DNA of 24,378 nt from Collinsella aerofaciens (lineage in GTDB: Bacteria; Actinomycetota; Coriobacteriia; Coriobacteriales; Coriobacteriaceae): contig NZ_JAQLFP010000034.1 in NCBI RefSeq assembly GCF_028207065.1, forward strand, positions 1-24,378, written 5' to 3'. This document shows, one piece after another, positions 6,582-13,877 of this stretch. The notes under the pieces were generated by a model. The model was given only the letters and a program-made list of their open reading frames with translations. It made no database searches and had not been told where the DNA came from. Position 1 is the first letter of the stretch. The number at the start of each line of letters is the position of its first letter. The position numbers and the translations under genes are program-made.

Positions 6582-7592
6582 GTGGCAAAACAGCGCGTTA
6601 CGATCGCAGACGTCGCTCGAGAGGCGGGAACCTCGACGGCAAGCGTCTCGTATTACCTCAACGACAAACGAGAAAAGCTTAGCGAGAAGACGCAGGCAAA
6701 GATTGCGCGCGTCATCAAGGAACTCGGATACGTTCCCAACGCCCAAGCGCAAACGCTCACCGGCAAGCAGACCCACGTCATCGCCATCATCATTTTGGAT
6801 AACACCAACAAGTGGGCGGGCCTCGTCCTCAACGGCATGGAACAAGTCATGCTCCCCGCGGGCTACCAGACGGTCGTTTGCACGAGCAACTTTAACCCCG
6901 AGACCGAGCTCATGTATGTCGACAAAATGCTCTCGCTGGGCGTCGATGGTTTTATCATCCAGCCCACGGCAAATTTCAAGGCCGTCCACGACCGCATCAA
7001 GCGCGCCGGCAAGCCCGTCGTCTTTTTTGACGCGGCCATCTACAGCCCAGGCACCAGCTGGATCAAAACCAACCTCTACGACGGCGTGTACAATGCCACG
7101 CAGGCGCTTCTCGATGCCGGCTACGAGGACTTTTTCTCCATTGCTGCCAATATGACCGAAATGCGCACCCGCATGGAACGTTTTCAGGGATATGCCGAGG
7201 CATTGGCCGCGAATGGGCAGCTCTACAAAGCCATCCCCATCGATCACAACAAGCCGTCAATCAGCGAGCTCACCGAATACTTTAAATACAAGCTCAACCC
7301 CGCCAAGCGAACCCTTATCTTCGTGCAAAATCAGTGGGCACTCCCCCGTGTCTACAAGGCACTCCAGCCCATGGCCCATCTGCTTCCGCAGCAAATCGGC
7401 CTTTTGGGACTCAACTGCGAAGACTGGACCAACCTCACCACGCCGACCGTCTCCACGATCATCGAGCCCGTCGACCAGGAAGGCAGAGAGGCGGCCGAGA
7501 TGCTCCTCGCGCTACTCGATGGCAGCAGCACGCCAGGTGAGCAGCGCATTCTCGAATGTAAACTCAATTGGCTCGGTTCCACCTCGATCTAG
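6582..7592 (+). CDS. LacI-family transcriptional regulator of the adjacent sugar operon
   Basis: This 336-residue protein has an N-terminal LacI helix-turn-helix (residues about 5-27, VTIADVAREAGTSTASVSYYLN), a hinge (about 47-58, GYVPNAQAQTLT) and a periplasmic-binding-protein-like effector domain to the end. I chose the GTG at 6582 because AAGGAG lies 5 bases upstream and the protein then begins MAKQRVTIADVA, as family members do. The in-frame ATG at 6546 has no binding site and would add 12 atypical residues. The gene is divergent from the PTS operon, and a CG-centred palindrome lies between them, so it probably represses or otherwise controls that operon in response to the sugar or its phosphate. 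Confidence 0.92.
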   Translation: MAKQRVTIADVAREAGTSTASVSYYLNDKREKLSEKTQAKIARVIKELGYVPNAQAQTLTGKQTHVIAIIILDNTNKWAGLVLNGMEQVMLPAGYQTVVCTSNFNPETELMYVDKMLSLGVDGFIIQPTANFKAVHDRIKRAGKPVVFFDAAIYSPGTSWIKTNLYDGVYNATQALLDAGYEDFFSIAANMTEMRTRMERFQGYAEALAANGQLYKAIPIDHNKPSISELTEYFKYKLNPAKRTLIFVQNQWALPRVYKALQPMAHLLPQQIGLLGLNCEDWTNLTTPTVSTIIEPVDQEGREAAEMLLALLDGSSTPGEQRILECKLNWLGSTSI

Positions 7593-7654
7593 CCATATGT
7601 CAAATATGAGGCAAATGAATCCGTAGCGTTTGTCCCAAATCTTAAGTATTTGTT

Positions 7655-7674
7655 CGACAGAACGGCCCCTGTCG
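7655..7674. other. Small inverted repeat upstream of nuclease gene
   Basis: CGACAG (7655-7660) and CTGTCG (7669-7674) form a perfect 6-bp stem with an 8-nt loop. It sits 62 bp after the regulator stop and 48 bp before the nuclease start. It lacks a T-tract, so it may be a protein-binding site or an incidental hairpin. Confidence 0.3.
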
Positions 7675-7721
7675 GCTCCTGCTAGACTGGTAGATTCCCA
7701 ACCATCCATCCAGGAGCCTCA

Positions 7722-8687
7722 ATGTCGCGCAAGTCCGTCTACAAGCAAGTACTTTCCATCGGCACCGCCGTGGTGCTGGGGTTTGCGCTGTTCACAGGAT
7801 CTCTCGACGGGGCACCCAAACTGTTGTCGCCGCAAAGCGATGAGCAGGCGGCGGCCCTGGCCGAGAAGCAAAACGAGAGCCCCAGCCGCACCGAGGACGA
7901 GGCTGACCTGGTCGCCCGACTCGAATCGGGAACAGCGAGCTCCGAGGACTCCGGCGATGGCTCCGAATCCGCCACGACCAACACCAACGACAACGTTGCC
8001 GAGGACAGCTCCACCACCCCCATCGACGAAGTCGAAAACCCCGATCTCAACCGCGCCCGCGGTGTTTATCTCAGCAGCATTCCCGACTATGCCGGCAACC
8101 CCTACGTTGCCCTTCGCGCCGACAGCACGCACCCGCTCGGCACGCCGTCGTTCACGCTCGATGAATACGAGCGCGCCACCGAACAAGGCTGCTTTAAGAA
8201 GTTCTCTAAACTCGACAGCCTGGGCCGTGCCCGCAAAGCACTCGCCTGCATCGGACCCGAATCGCTCGGTCAGGGCAAGCGCGGCGATATCTCGCGTATC
8301 CACCCCGCCGGATGGCACCAGCAGCGCTACGACTTTATTCCAGGCCAGAGCCTCTATAACCGCTGCCACCTTATCGCTTGGTCGCTCTGCGGCGAAAACG
8401 CCAACCGCAAAAATCTCCTGACCGGCACGCGTTATCTCAACGAAACGGGCATGCTGCCCTTTGAGGAGCAGATCCTCGACTACATCCGCGACACTGGTAA
8501 CCATGTGCTCTACCGCGTCACGCCCATGTACAACGAAGAGGAACTTCTCTGCCGCGGCGTGCGCCTTGAGGCCCAATCGGTCGAGGATCACGGCAAGACG
8601 CTGTGCTTCCACGTGTACTGTTATAACCTGCAACCGCATGTGCAGATCGACTACGCCACCGGCCGCAACCAGGCCTCAGGGGACTAG
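7722..8687 (+). CDS. Exported DNA/RNA non-specific endonuclease (streptodornase/EndA-like)
   Basis: This 321-residue protein begins with a basic N-terminus and a hydrophobic stretch (about 11-28), which is an export signal or membrane anchor. A long acidic Ser/Thr/Asp-rich spacer (about 50-105) follows. The C-terminal domain (about 110-310) resembles streptococcal secreted nucleases: YNRCHLIAWSLCGEN holds the likely catalytic His216, followed by NLLTGTRYLNETGM and a YRVTPMY block. The family's DRGH motif reads NRCH here; the histidine is kept. Expected activity is metal-dependent cleavage of DNA or RNA outside the cell, for nutrient scavenging, DNA uptake or competition. The ATG at 7722 follows CCAGGAGCCTCA. 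No export or competence partner is adjacent. Confidence 0.85.
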   Translation: MSRKSVYKQVLSIGTAVVLGFALFTGSLDGAPKLLSPQSDEQAAALAEKQNESPSRTEDEADLVARLESGTASSEDSGDGSESATTNTNDNVAEDSSTTPIDEVENPDLNRARGVYLSSIPDYAGNPYVALRADSTHPLGTPSFTLDEYERATEQGCFKKFSKLDSLGRARKALACIGPESLGQGKRGDISRIHPAGWHQQRYDFIPGQSLYNRCHLIAWSLCGENANRKNLLTGTRYLNETGMLPFEEQILDYIRDTGNHVLYRVTPMYNEEELLCRGVRLEAQSVEDHGKTLCFHVYCYNLQPHVQIDYATGRNQASGD

Positions 8688-8729
8688 CCCTACCCACGAC
8701 AAGAACCGATTTGCAATCCCCTAGGGATC

Positions 8730-8762
8730 AAAAAAGGCCGCTCCGAATCACCCAGAGCGGCC
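8730..8762 (-). terminator. Intrinsic terminator of the EF-G-like gene
   Basis: On the minus strand an 8-bp GC-rich stem (8755-8762 with 8736-8743) is followed by six U residues (8730-8735). It lies 38 bp after the stop codon of the EF-G-like gene. The convergent nuclease gene ends at 8687 and may use the same stem weakly. A second 7-bp stem (8776-8782 with 8792-8798) sits right after the stop codon. Confidence 0.85.
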
Positions 8763-8799
8763 CTTGCATCGACATGCGTGGCGCAGGCAAAGCCACGCG

Positions 8800-10875
8800 C
8801 TACTTGGCGCGACCCTCCTCATAGCGCTCGACCAGCTTGGCCTGAACGTCATAAGGCACCTGCTCATAGCCTGCAGGCTTCATGGTAAAGTCGCCCGTGC
8901 CGCGCGTGATAGAGCGCAGGCGCGTCGAGTAATCCGTTAGCTCGGCCAGCGGCGCCTGGGCAATGACCACGGTATCGCCGCGTTCGTCGGTCTCCATGCC
9001 CGTCACGCGACCGCGCGAGGCCGAGATGTCGCCCATCACGGCGCCGGCGTAGCTCTCGGGGATCGTCACCGTGATTTCCTCGATGGGCTCCAACACCACC
9101 GGATCGGCATCGGCGCACGCCTTGCGCAGGCCGATGCGGGCCGCCGCGCGGAACGCCATCTCGTTGGAGTCGACGCTGTGATACGAGCCATCGTACACAG
9201 CAACGCGAATGCCCGTGAGCGGGTAGCCGGCAATGATGCCGTCCTTCATAGTCTCCTGAACGCCCTTGTCCACGGCGGGGATGAGCGAGCGCGGGATGCG
9301 GCCGCCCACGACCTCGTCAACAAACTCATAGCCGTCGCTCGTGCCGTCGGGCCCAATGAGCGGCTCCACGCGCAGCCAGCAGTCGCCGTACTGACCGGCG
9401 CCGCCGGTCTGCTTCTTGTGGCGACCCTGGGCGCTTGCCGTGCGGCGGATGGTCTCGCGATATGGAATGCGGATCGGCACGCTTTTGGCCACGACCTTGG
9501 TGCGATCCTCCAAACGGTTGAGCAGCACCGAAACCTGCGCCTCACCCACCGCCGAGATGATGGTCTGGCCGGTTTCCTCGTCGCGGTCGATACTCATGGT
9601 CGGATCGGCCTTGCAAGCCTTCTCGATAAACGTGTAGAGCTTCTCTTCGTCGCCGCGATTCTCGGCCTCGATGGCAATGCGGTACTGCGAGTTGGGGAAC
9701 TTAAACGCCGCAGCCTCGACCTTACCGGTAATCGAGAGCGTATCGCCCGTCTCGGCAGCCAGCTTGGGCGCCACGATGATATCGCCGGCATAGGCGTGGC
9801 CGACCTCGGTCATATCACGACCGCACATCACATACAGGTGAGCCAGACGCTCGCCCTTGCGCGTGCGCGCATTGATCAGCTCAAGGCCCGGCTCAAGCGT
9901 GCCCGTCAGCACCTTGATAAAGCTGATGCGACCCTGTTGCGGATCGGCCAGGGTCTTAAACACAAACGCCACCGGGCGGTCATCGTCACTCGAGATCTTG
10001 AGCGAATCGCCGTCGATGAGCGGCATCTCGCCGTAGTCGGTCGGCGCCGGGAAGTACGTCGCGATGTCGTCCATCAGCGAGTTGACGCCCTGCTCCTTAA
10101 TGCAATCGCCCGCAAAGACCGGCACAAAGATGCGCTCGGCAATCGCCTTCGACAGCAGGCCTTCAAGCTCCTCCTGCGTCAGCGTCTCCTCGCCTTCCAA
10201 GTACTTCATCATCAGTTCGTCGTCGGCCTCGGCCACCAGCTCGCACAGATGGTCATGGGCCTCCTCGGCCTGGGCACGATACTCCTCGGGAATCTCCGAC
10301 TCAACGGCCTCGGCGCCGTTGCAGTGGCGCGCCTTCATGCGCACCAGGTCGATGATGCCGTCAAAGTCCTCGCCCTCGCCCCAGCCCAGGGTCACGGCGC
10401 CCAGGCGCGTACCAAAGCGCTCCTGCAGTAGGTCCATTGTGGTCGCAAAGCTGGCCTCGGAGCGCGACAGGCGGTTTACGAACACCGCACGCGCCAGGCG
10501 CAGGTCCTCGGCGGCATACCAGAGCTTAACCGTCGTAGGCTGCGGGCCGGCCTCGGCGTCGACCACAAACAGGGCCGTCTCGCAGACGCTCATCGCGGCA
10601 AAGGCGTCGCCGATAAAATCGGGGTAGCACGGGGCATCGAGCACATTGATGCGCGCGCCCTTCCAGTCGATCGGCGCAATGGTCGTCGAGATGGAAAATG
10701 CACGCTTAACCTCTTCGGGGTCATAGTCGAGCGTGGGCTTGGTGCCGTCGTGGCCGCCCAGGCGGGCGGTCTTGCCGGAAAGGTGGAGCATGGCTTCGGC
10801 GAGTGAAGTCTTGCCCACCCCGCCTTGGCCTACGAGCACCACGTTCCTTACGTTACCGGTCTTGGGAGCACCCAT
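8800..10875 (-). CDS. EF-G-like translation-factor GTPase paralogue (EF-G2 type) with degenerate G motifs
   Basis: This 691-residue protein has the full EF-G layout: G domain, domain II, and domains III-V ending in a block close to canonical EF-G (ITVTIPESYAGAVMGDISASRGRV). The P-loop is GQGGVGKT (16-23). The remaining nucleotide motifs are eroded. G3, normally DTPGH, reads DAPCY (80-84), losing the glycine and the catalytic histidine. G4, normally NKxD, reads NRLS (134-137), losing the guanine-specifying aspartate. Actinobacterial EF-G2 paralogues are known; the mycobacterial one binds GTP but was reported to lack normal GTPase activity. This is therefore unlikely to be the main elongation factor. 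The ATG at 10875 has a near-perfect AAGGAGGT four bases upstream, although the frame stays open to 10986. Its substrate and partners are unknown. Confidence 0.88.
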   Translation of the reverse strand: MGAPKTGNVRNVVLVGQGGVGKTSLAEAMLHLSGKTARLGGHDGTKPTLDYDPEEVKRAFSISTTIAPIDWKGARINVLDAPCYPDFIGDAFAAMSVCETALFVVDAEAGPQPTTVKLWYAAEDLRLARAVFVNRLSRSEASFATTMDLLQERFGTRLGAVTLGWGEGEDFDGIIDLVRMKARHCNGAEAVESEIPEEYRAQAEEAHDHLCELVAEADDELMMKYLEGEETLTQEELEGLLSKAIAERIFVPVFAGDCIKEQGVNSLMDDIATYFPAPTDYGEMPLIDGDSLKISSDDDRPVAFVFKTLADPQQGRISFIKVLTGTLEPGLELINARTRKGERLAHLYVMCGRDMTEVGHAYAGDIIVAPKLAAETGDTLSITGKVEAAAFKFPNSQYRIAIEAENRGDEEKLYTFIEKACKADPTMSIDRDEETGQTIISAVGEAQVSVLLNRLEDRTKVVAKSVPIRIPYRETIRRTASAQGRHKKQTGGAGQYGDCWLRVEPLIGPDGTSDGYEFVDEVVGGRIPRSLIPAVDKGVQETMKDGIIAGYPLTGIRVAVYDGSYHSVDSNEMAFRAAARIGLRKACADADPVVLEPIEEITVTIPESYAGAVMGDISASRGRVTGMETDERGDTVVIAQAPLAELTDYSTRLRSITRGTGDFTMKPAGYEQVPYDVQAKLVERYEEGRAK

Positions 10876-11112
10876 GATGACCTCCTTGCAGGGCCGCGCG
10901 CAATGCGCGACGCCAACGGGGAGAGTTCGCGGTCGGTGCCATCCCGGGAGCAGCATGGTCGGCAGCCGAGCCGACTCACCCTCCAAATGTCCTATGCCAC
11001 CACCCTACCCTCACGGGCGACCGTCCATGCACACCTTTCGGCACGCGTATGAATACAGACGGCGAGAGGATGGGGCGAGCAGGCGAGAGGATTATTAAAC
11101 CCCATCGATACA
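10876..11112. other. Non-coding gap upstream of the EF-G-like gene
   Basis: About 240 bp lie between the EF-G-like start and the ABC-importer terminator. It holds two small stems, CGCGC/GCGCG near 10896-10908 and GTCGGC/GCCGAC near 10958-10975, and the strong binding site for the EF-G-like gene. I see no convincing promoter hexamer pair and no gene, although the EF-G-like frame remains open upstream to 10986. Confidence 0.5.
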
Positions 11113-11150
11113 AATAAAAGCCGCCGCAGACCATAAGACCTGCGACGGCT
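11112..11150 (-). terminator. Intrinsic terminator of the amino-acid ABC operon
   Basis: On the minus strand an 11-bp stem with one G-U pair (11140-11150 with 11119-11129) is followed by TTTATTTG. It lies 23 bp after the ATPase stop codon and should end the three-gene importer transcript. Confidence 0.85.
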
Positions 11151-11172
11151 TCATCTCAATATATAGTTGAGT

Positions 11173-11937
11173 CTAGCTCTCGATACGGCTCAAGAACTCA
11201 CGGGTGCGCTGCTCACGCGGATGGTCGATAACCTGCTCGGCAGGACCCTCCTCGACAATGCGGCCGCCGTCCATAAAGACCACGCGGTCGGCAACATCGC
11301 GCGCAAACTGCATCGCATGGGTCACGATCACCATCGTCATATTCTGCGCGGCGAGGTCTTTAATGACGCGCAGCACCTCGGCCGTCAACTCTGGATCGAG
11401 CGCCGAGGTCGGCTCATCAAAGAACAAGATTTCCGGGTCGAGCGCCAGGGCGCGGGCAATACTCACGCGCTGCTGCTGGCCGCCCGAAAGCTCACATGGT
11501 ACCTTGTTCTCATTGCCCGTAAGCCCCATCTGCGCGATCAACTCATGCGCACGCGCCTCCGCCTGCTCACGCGGGCGCTTGAGCACGCGAATCGGAGCAT
11601 CGGTGATGTTTTTCATCACCGTATAGTGCGGGAACAGGTTGTAGTTCTGAAACACCAGACCAAAACGCGAACGCGCTTGCTTGGGAACATCTCCCTTCGC
11701 ATAGACCGCACCCGATCCCGCATCCGTCGCAACCGCAAGGTCGCCAAACGAGAGCGAGCCACCATCGAGCGTCTCGAGCAGCGTGGCGCAGCGCAGCAGC
11801 GTGGACTTACCGCCGCCCGAAGGCCCGATAATCGCCACGACCTCGCCGCGCTTTACCTCGAGCGAGATATCCTTGAGCACCTCATTGCCGCCAAACGCCT
11901 TGCGCGCGTTCGTTATATTCATTACCGAATTAGTCAT
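11173..11937 (-). CDS. Polar amino-acid ABC importer, ATP-binding protein
   Basis: This 254-residue ATPase drives the importer encoded just upstream. All motifs are intact: Walker A GPSGGGKST (38-46), Q-loop VFQNYNLFPH, signature LSGGQQQR, Walker B ILFFDEPTSALD and the H-loop VTHA. The closest families are GlnQ/ArtP/HisP-type ATPases of polar amino-acid uptake. I chose the ATG at 11937, which overlaps the permease stop by 8 bases, an arrangement typical of translational coupling; the ATG at 11922 is an alternative and the binding site is weak for both. The substrate cannot be told from the ATPase. Confidence 0.93.
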   Translation of the reverse strand: MTNSVMNITNARKAFGGNEVLKDISLEVKRGEVVAIIGPSGGGKSTLLRCATLLETLDGGSLSFGDLAVATDAGSGAVYAKGDVPKQARSRFGLVFQNYNLFPHYTVMKNITDAPIRVLKRPREQAEARAHELIAQMGLTGNENKVPCELSGGQQQRVSIARALALDPEILFFDEPTSALDPELTAEVLRVIKDLAAQNMTMVIVTHAMQFARDVADRVVFMDGGRIVEEGPAEQVIDHPREQRTREFLSRIES

Positions 11938-12583
11938 GGTAGTAATCCAATTTTTTCTCGGCGGCGCCCAACAGCATCTCGACCACAAAGTTAAAGACCC
12001 AGTAGATCAGCGCCGCAATCGCAAACGGCACCATGCTCACCTGCGACGCAACCAGCGCCTTGGCGGTCGAGAACATCTCACCCACGCCAATGGCAAACGC
12101 CAGCGACGTGTCCTTAACCAGCGTGATGATCTCGTTGCCCATCGCCGGCAGAATACGCTTGGCGACCTGCGGCATCACGATATACAGAAACGTCTGCATG
12201 CGCGAATAGCCCAGCACCTCGGCTGCCTCGTATTGACCGCGCGGAATGGACTGCAAGCCCGAGCGATAGATCTCGGCAAAGTAGCCGGCGTAGTTGATGA
12301 TGAACGCCACGACGCATGCCGTCCATTTGGAATCGGGCGTGAGCGAGATGCCGAACACGTAGTACGGGGCAAAGTAGATGGCAAACATCTGTAGCATGAG
12401 CGGCGTACCGCGCATCACCGAAATATAGATGCGCGCGATCCAGCGAAGCGGCGCAATTTTGCTCATGCGCATGAACGCCACGGGGATTCCCAGCGGAATC
12501 GACCCGAGTAGCGTCAGCACAAACAACTGCAAGCTGACCAAGAATCCCTGGCCAAGCATCTGCATCATGACCTGAATAGACAT
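11930..12583 (-). CDS. Polar amino-acid ABC importer, permease
   Basis: This 217-residue membrane protein belongs to the HisM/GlnP permease family, with about five hydrophobic segments. The ATPase-contacting EAA loop is visible as GLQSIPRGQYEAAEVLGYS, and the early RGTPLMLQ block is typical. The ATG at 12583 shares a base with the stop codon of the binding-protein gene (TAATG), so translation should be coupled. A TTG at 12598 is possible but less likely. The length is normal for the family. Only one permease gene is present, so it probably works as a homodimer. Confidence 0.93.
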   Translation of the reverse strand: MSIQVMMQMLGQGFLVSLQLFVLTLLGSIPLGIPVAFMRMSKIAPLRWIARIYISVMRGTPLMLQMFAIYFAPYYVFGISLTPDSKWTACVVAFIINYAGYFAEIYRSGLQSIPRGQYEAAEVLGYSRMQTFLYIVMPQVAKRILPAMGNEIITLVKDTSLAFAIGVGEMFSTAKALVASQVSMVPFAIAALIYWVFNFVVEMLLGAAEKKLDYYHD

Positions 12584-13443
12584 TACTTGAGCACCCAATT
12601 ATCGAAAGATAGACCATAGCTTGAATACTTGTCGCACAGGTCCTTGACCGTGCCGTCCTCGTAGAGCGCCTTGAGCGACTCGGTCACGGCATCGGCGGAC
12701 TTGGTGTCGCCCTTCTTAAAGCCGACGGCGTAGTGCTCGCTGGACAGCGGCTTGTCGAGCTGCGTATAGGCATCGGGCTTGGCGGCAAGCTGATACTGGG
12801 CAATCGAAAGGTCGCAAGCCACGGCATCGACCGCGCCGCTCTCGAGCTGCATAAAGGCCGTGTTGTACTCGCCGATGGTATCGAGCGTGGCAAACGTCGC
12901 GGCCAGATCCTTCTGGTCGCCCTCGAGCACATCCTGCGCAGCGGAATCGGTCTGAGTGATCACGGTCTTGCCAGCGAGATCGTCCCAGCTCTTGATACCC
13001 GCGTCCTTCTTGACCACGAGCACTTGCTCGTTGAGCATGTACGGCTCGGAGAACGTGTAGCCGTCCTCACGGCCCTCCATGGTAAAGCCGTTCCAGATGC
13101 AGTTGATGGCGCCGGAGTTGAGCAGCGTATCCTTGGCGTCCCAGTCGATGGCCTCGTATTTGACCTCCCAGCCCTGCTTATCGGCAACAGCCTTGGCCAG
13201 ATCGAGATCAAAGCCGGCGTACTCGCCATCGTCGCCCACAAAGCCGTACGGAGGATAGGACTTATCAAAGCCCACCACGAGCTTCTTGGACTCCGCGGCG
13301 CCCTTCACATCCTTGGCCGCGGCAGAGCCAGCAGCGGAGCCCTTGCCAGCACCACCGCCGCAACCGACAAGACCAAGGCCAAGCACCGTTGCGAGCGAGC
13401 CGGCTAGACCAACAAACTGACGACGAGACATATCGGTATTCAT
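12583..13443 (-). CDS. Amino-acid ABC importer, substrate-binding lipoprotein
   Basis: This 286-residue protein is a family 3 solute-binding protein. The N-terminus has a twin-arginine-like start SRRQFVGLAG (6-15), a hydrophobic stretch and a lipobox ending LGLVGC, with Cys28 as the lipid-modified residue. A Gly/Ala/Ser-rich linker follows. The mature part begins KLVVGFDKSYPPYGFVGDD and contains FDLDLAKAVAD, typical of polar amino-acid binders. Export may therefore go through Tat as a folded lipoprotein, or through Sec. The ATG at 13443 follows AAGGGGGAATACC. It heads a three-gene unit with permease and ATPase. The ligand is not identified. Confidence 0.93.
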   Translation of the reverse strand: MNTDMSRRQFVGLAGSLATVLGLGLVGCGGGAGKGSAAGSAAAKDVKGAAESKKLVVGFDKSYPPYGFVGDDGEYAGFDLDLAKAVADKQGWEVKYEAIDWDAKDTLLNSGAINCIWNGFTMEGREDGYTFSEPYMLNEQVLVVKKDAGIKSWDDLAGKTVITQTDSAAQDVLEGDQKDLAATFATLDTIGEYNTAFMQLESGAVDAVACDLSIAQYQLAAKPDAYTQLDKPLSSEHYAVGFKKGDTKSADAVTESLKALYEDGTVKDLCDKYSSYGLSFDNWVLK

Positions 13444-13462
13444 GGTATTCCCCCTTGATAGC

Positions 13463-13480
13463 ACTTTAGTTAAGTAAAGT
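13463..13480. promoter_or_regulatory. Palindrome in the leader of the ABC operon, operator candidate
   Basis: ACTTTAGTTAAGTAAAGT is an inverted repeat (ACTTTA/TAAAGT around GTTAAG) located 20-37 bp upstream of the binding-protein start and downstream of its promoter. A repressor bound here would block transcription of the importer. The cognate regulator is not in the window. Confidence 0.4.
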
Positions 13481-13499
13481 AAGTCATGTAACGTTCAGA

Positions 13500-13528
13500 A
13501 TCATACACTCTACCTTGATAAAGTACAA
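13500..13528 (-). promoter_or_regulatory. Promoter of the amino-acid ABC operon
   Basis: The minus strand shows a -35 box TTGTAC (13523-13528) and a -10 box TATGAT (13500-13505) separated by exactly 17 bp. This is the best sigma-70-type promoter in the window. Transcription would start near 13493, giving a leader of about 50 nt that contains the palindrome at 13463-13480 and the binding site AAGGGGG. Confidence 0.75.
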
Positions 13529-13576
13529 GGGAGGGTTAGCCCGGCGTGGGCAGGGAGCGGCGCGTAATTAAGTTTC

Positions 13577-13784
13577 CTGCTCTACAGTCCTGCGCAAGAC
13601 GAAAAGCACGCATGGAGCACTAGGTTGGAGCACCCGGCTGGGTGGCGCCCGGCGCGGAGTTTAATTTGCTGCTCTACAGTCCTGCTCACGACGGAGGCCA
13701 CATTAAGTGGCCTCCTGTTCGTGCGGAACTCGCGACAAATTAAACTCCGCGCCGGGCGCCACCCAGCCGGGAGACAACGTGCTC
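13577..13784. repeat. Large intergenic palindrome with nested hairpin and flanking direct repeat
   Basis: Perfect 36-bp arms (13633-13668 and 13736-13771) enclose a 67-bp loop. The loop itself holds a perfect 9-bp hairpin (13693-13701 with 13707-13715). Outside the arms, GAGCA (13628-13632) and TGCTC (13780-13784) extend the symmetry after an 8-nt bulge. The 17-mer CTGCTCTACAGTCCTGC occurs twice, at 13577-13593 and, next to the left arm, at 13669-13685; the flanks are also partly similar. No coding frame explains it. It looks like a small non-autonomous mobile or REP-like element, or a strong structured RNA, between two divergent genes. Confidence 0.75.
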
Positions 13785-13831
13785 GGAACCTTAAATAGCC
13801 TCCTCTCCAAACGGGCACGTTGAATGCACGG

Positions 13832-13837
13832 TACAAT
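13832..13837 (+). promoter_or_regulatory. Candidate -10 box of the rRNA methyltransferase gene
   Basis: TACAAT stands 40 bp upstream of the ATG at 13878. No good -35 hexamer is visible at 16-18 bp. The same hexamer precedes several other genes in this window at a similar distance, which is the main support. A second pair, TTGCTT and TAATAG spaced 17 bp, lies nearer but would leave almost no leader. Confidence 0.4.
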
Positions 13838-13877
13838 TGCTTCGGACTTTTCTTTTATTTAATAGTGGGGTTAATTC

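Noticed and set aside
6340..7155. Plus-strand frame overlapping the start of the LacI-type regulator
   Set aside because: It begins inside the candidate operator and reads the regulator gene out of frame, giving a Ser/Arg/Pro-rich product without features.
9178..10431. Plus-strand open frame of 417 codons over the EF-G-like gene
   Set aside because: The composition is typical of a reverse-complement frame (Arg/His/Leu-rich) and no motif is seen.
13577..13784. CRISPR-like array
   Set aside because: Only two copies of the 17-mer exist, they are not regularly spaced as repeat-spacer units, and the main structure is a single inverted repeat.
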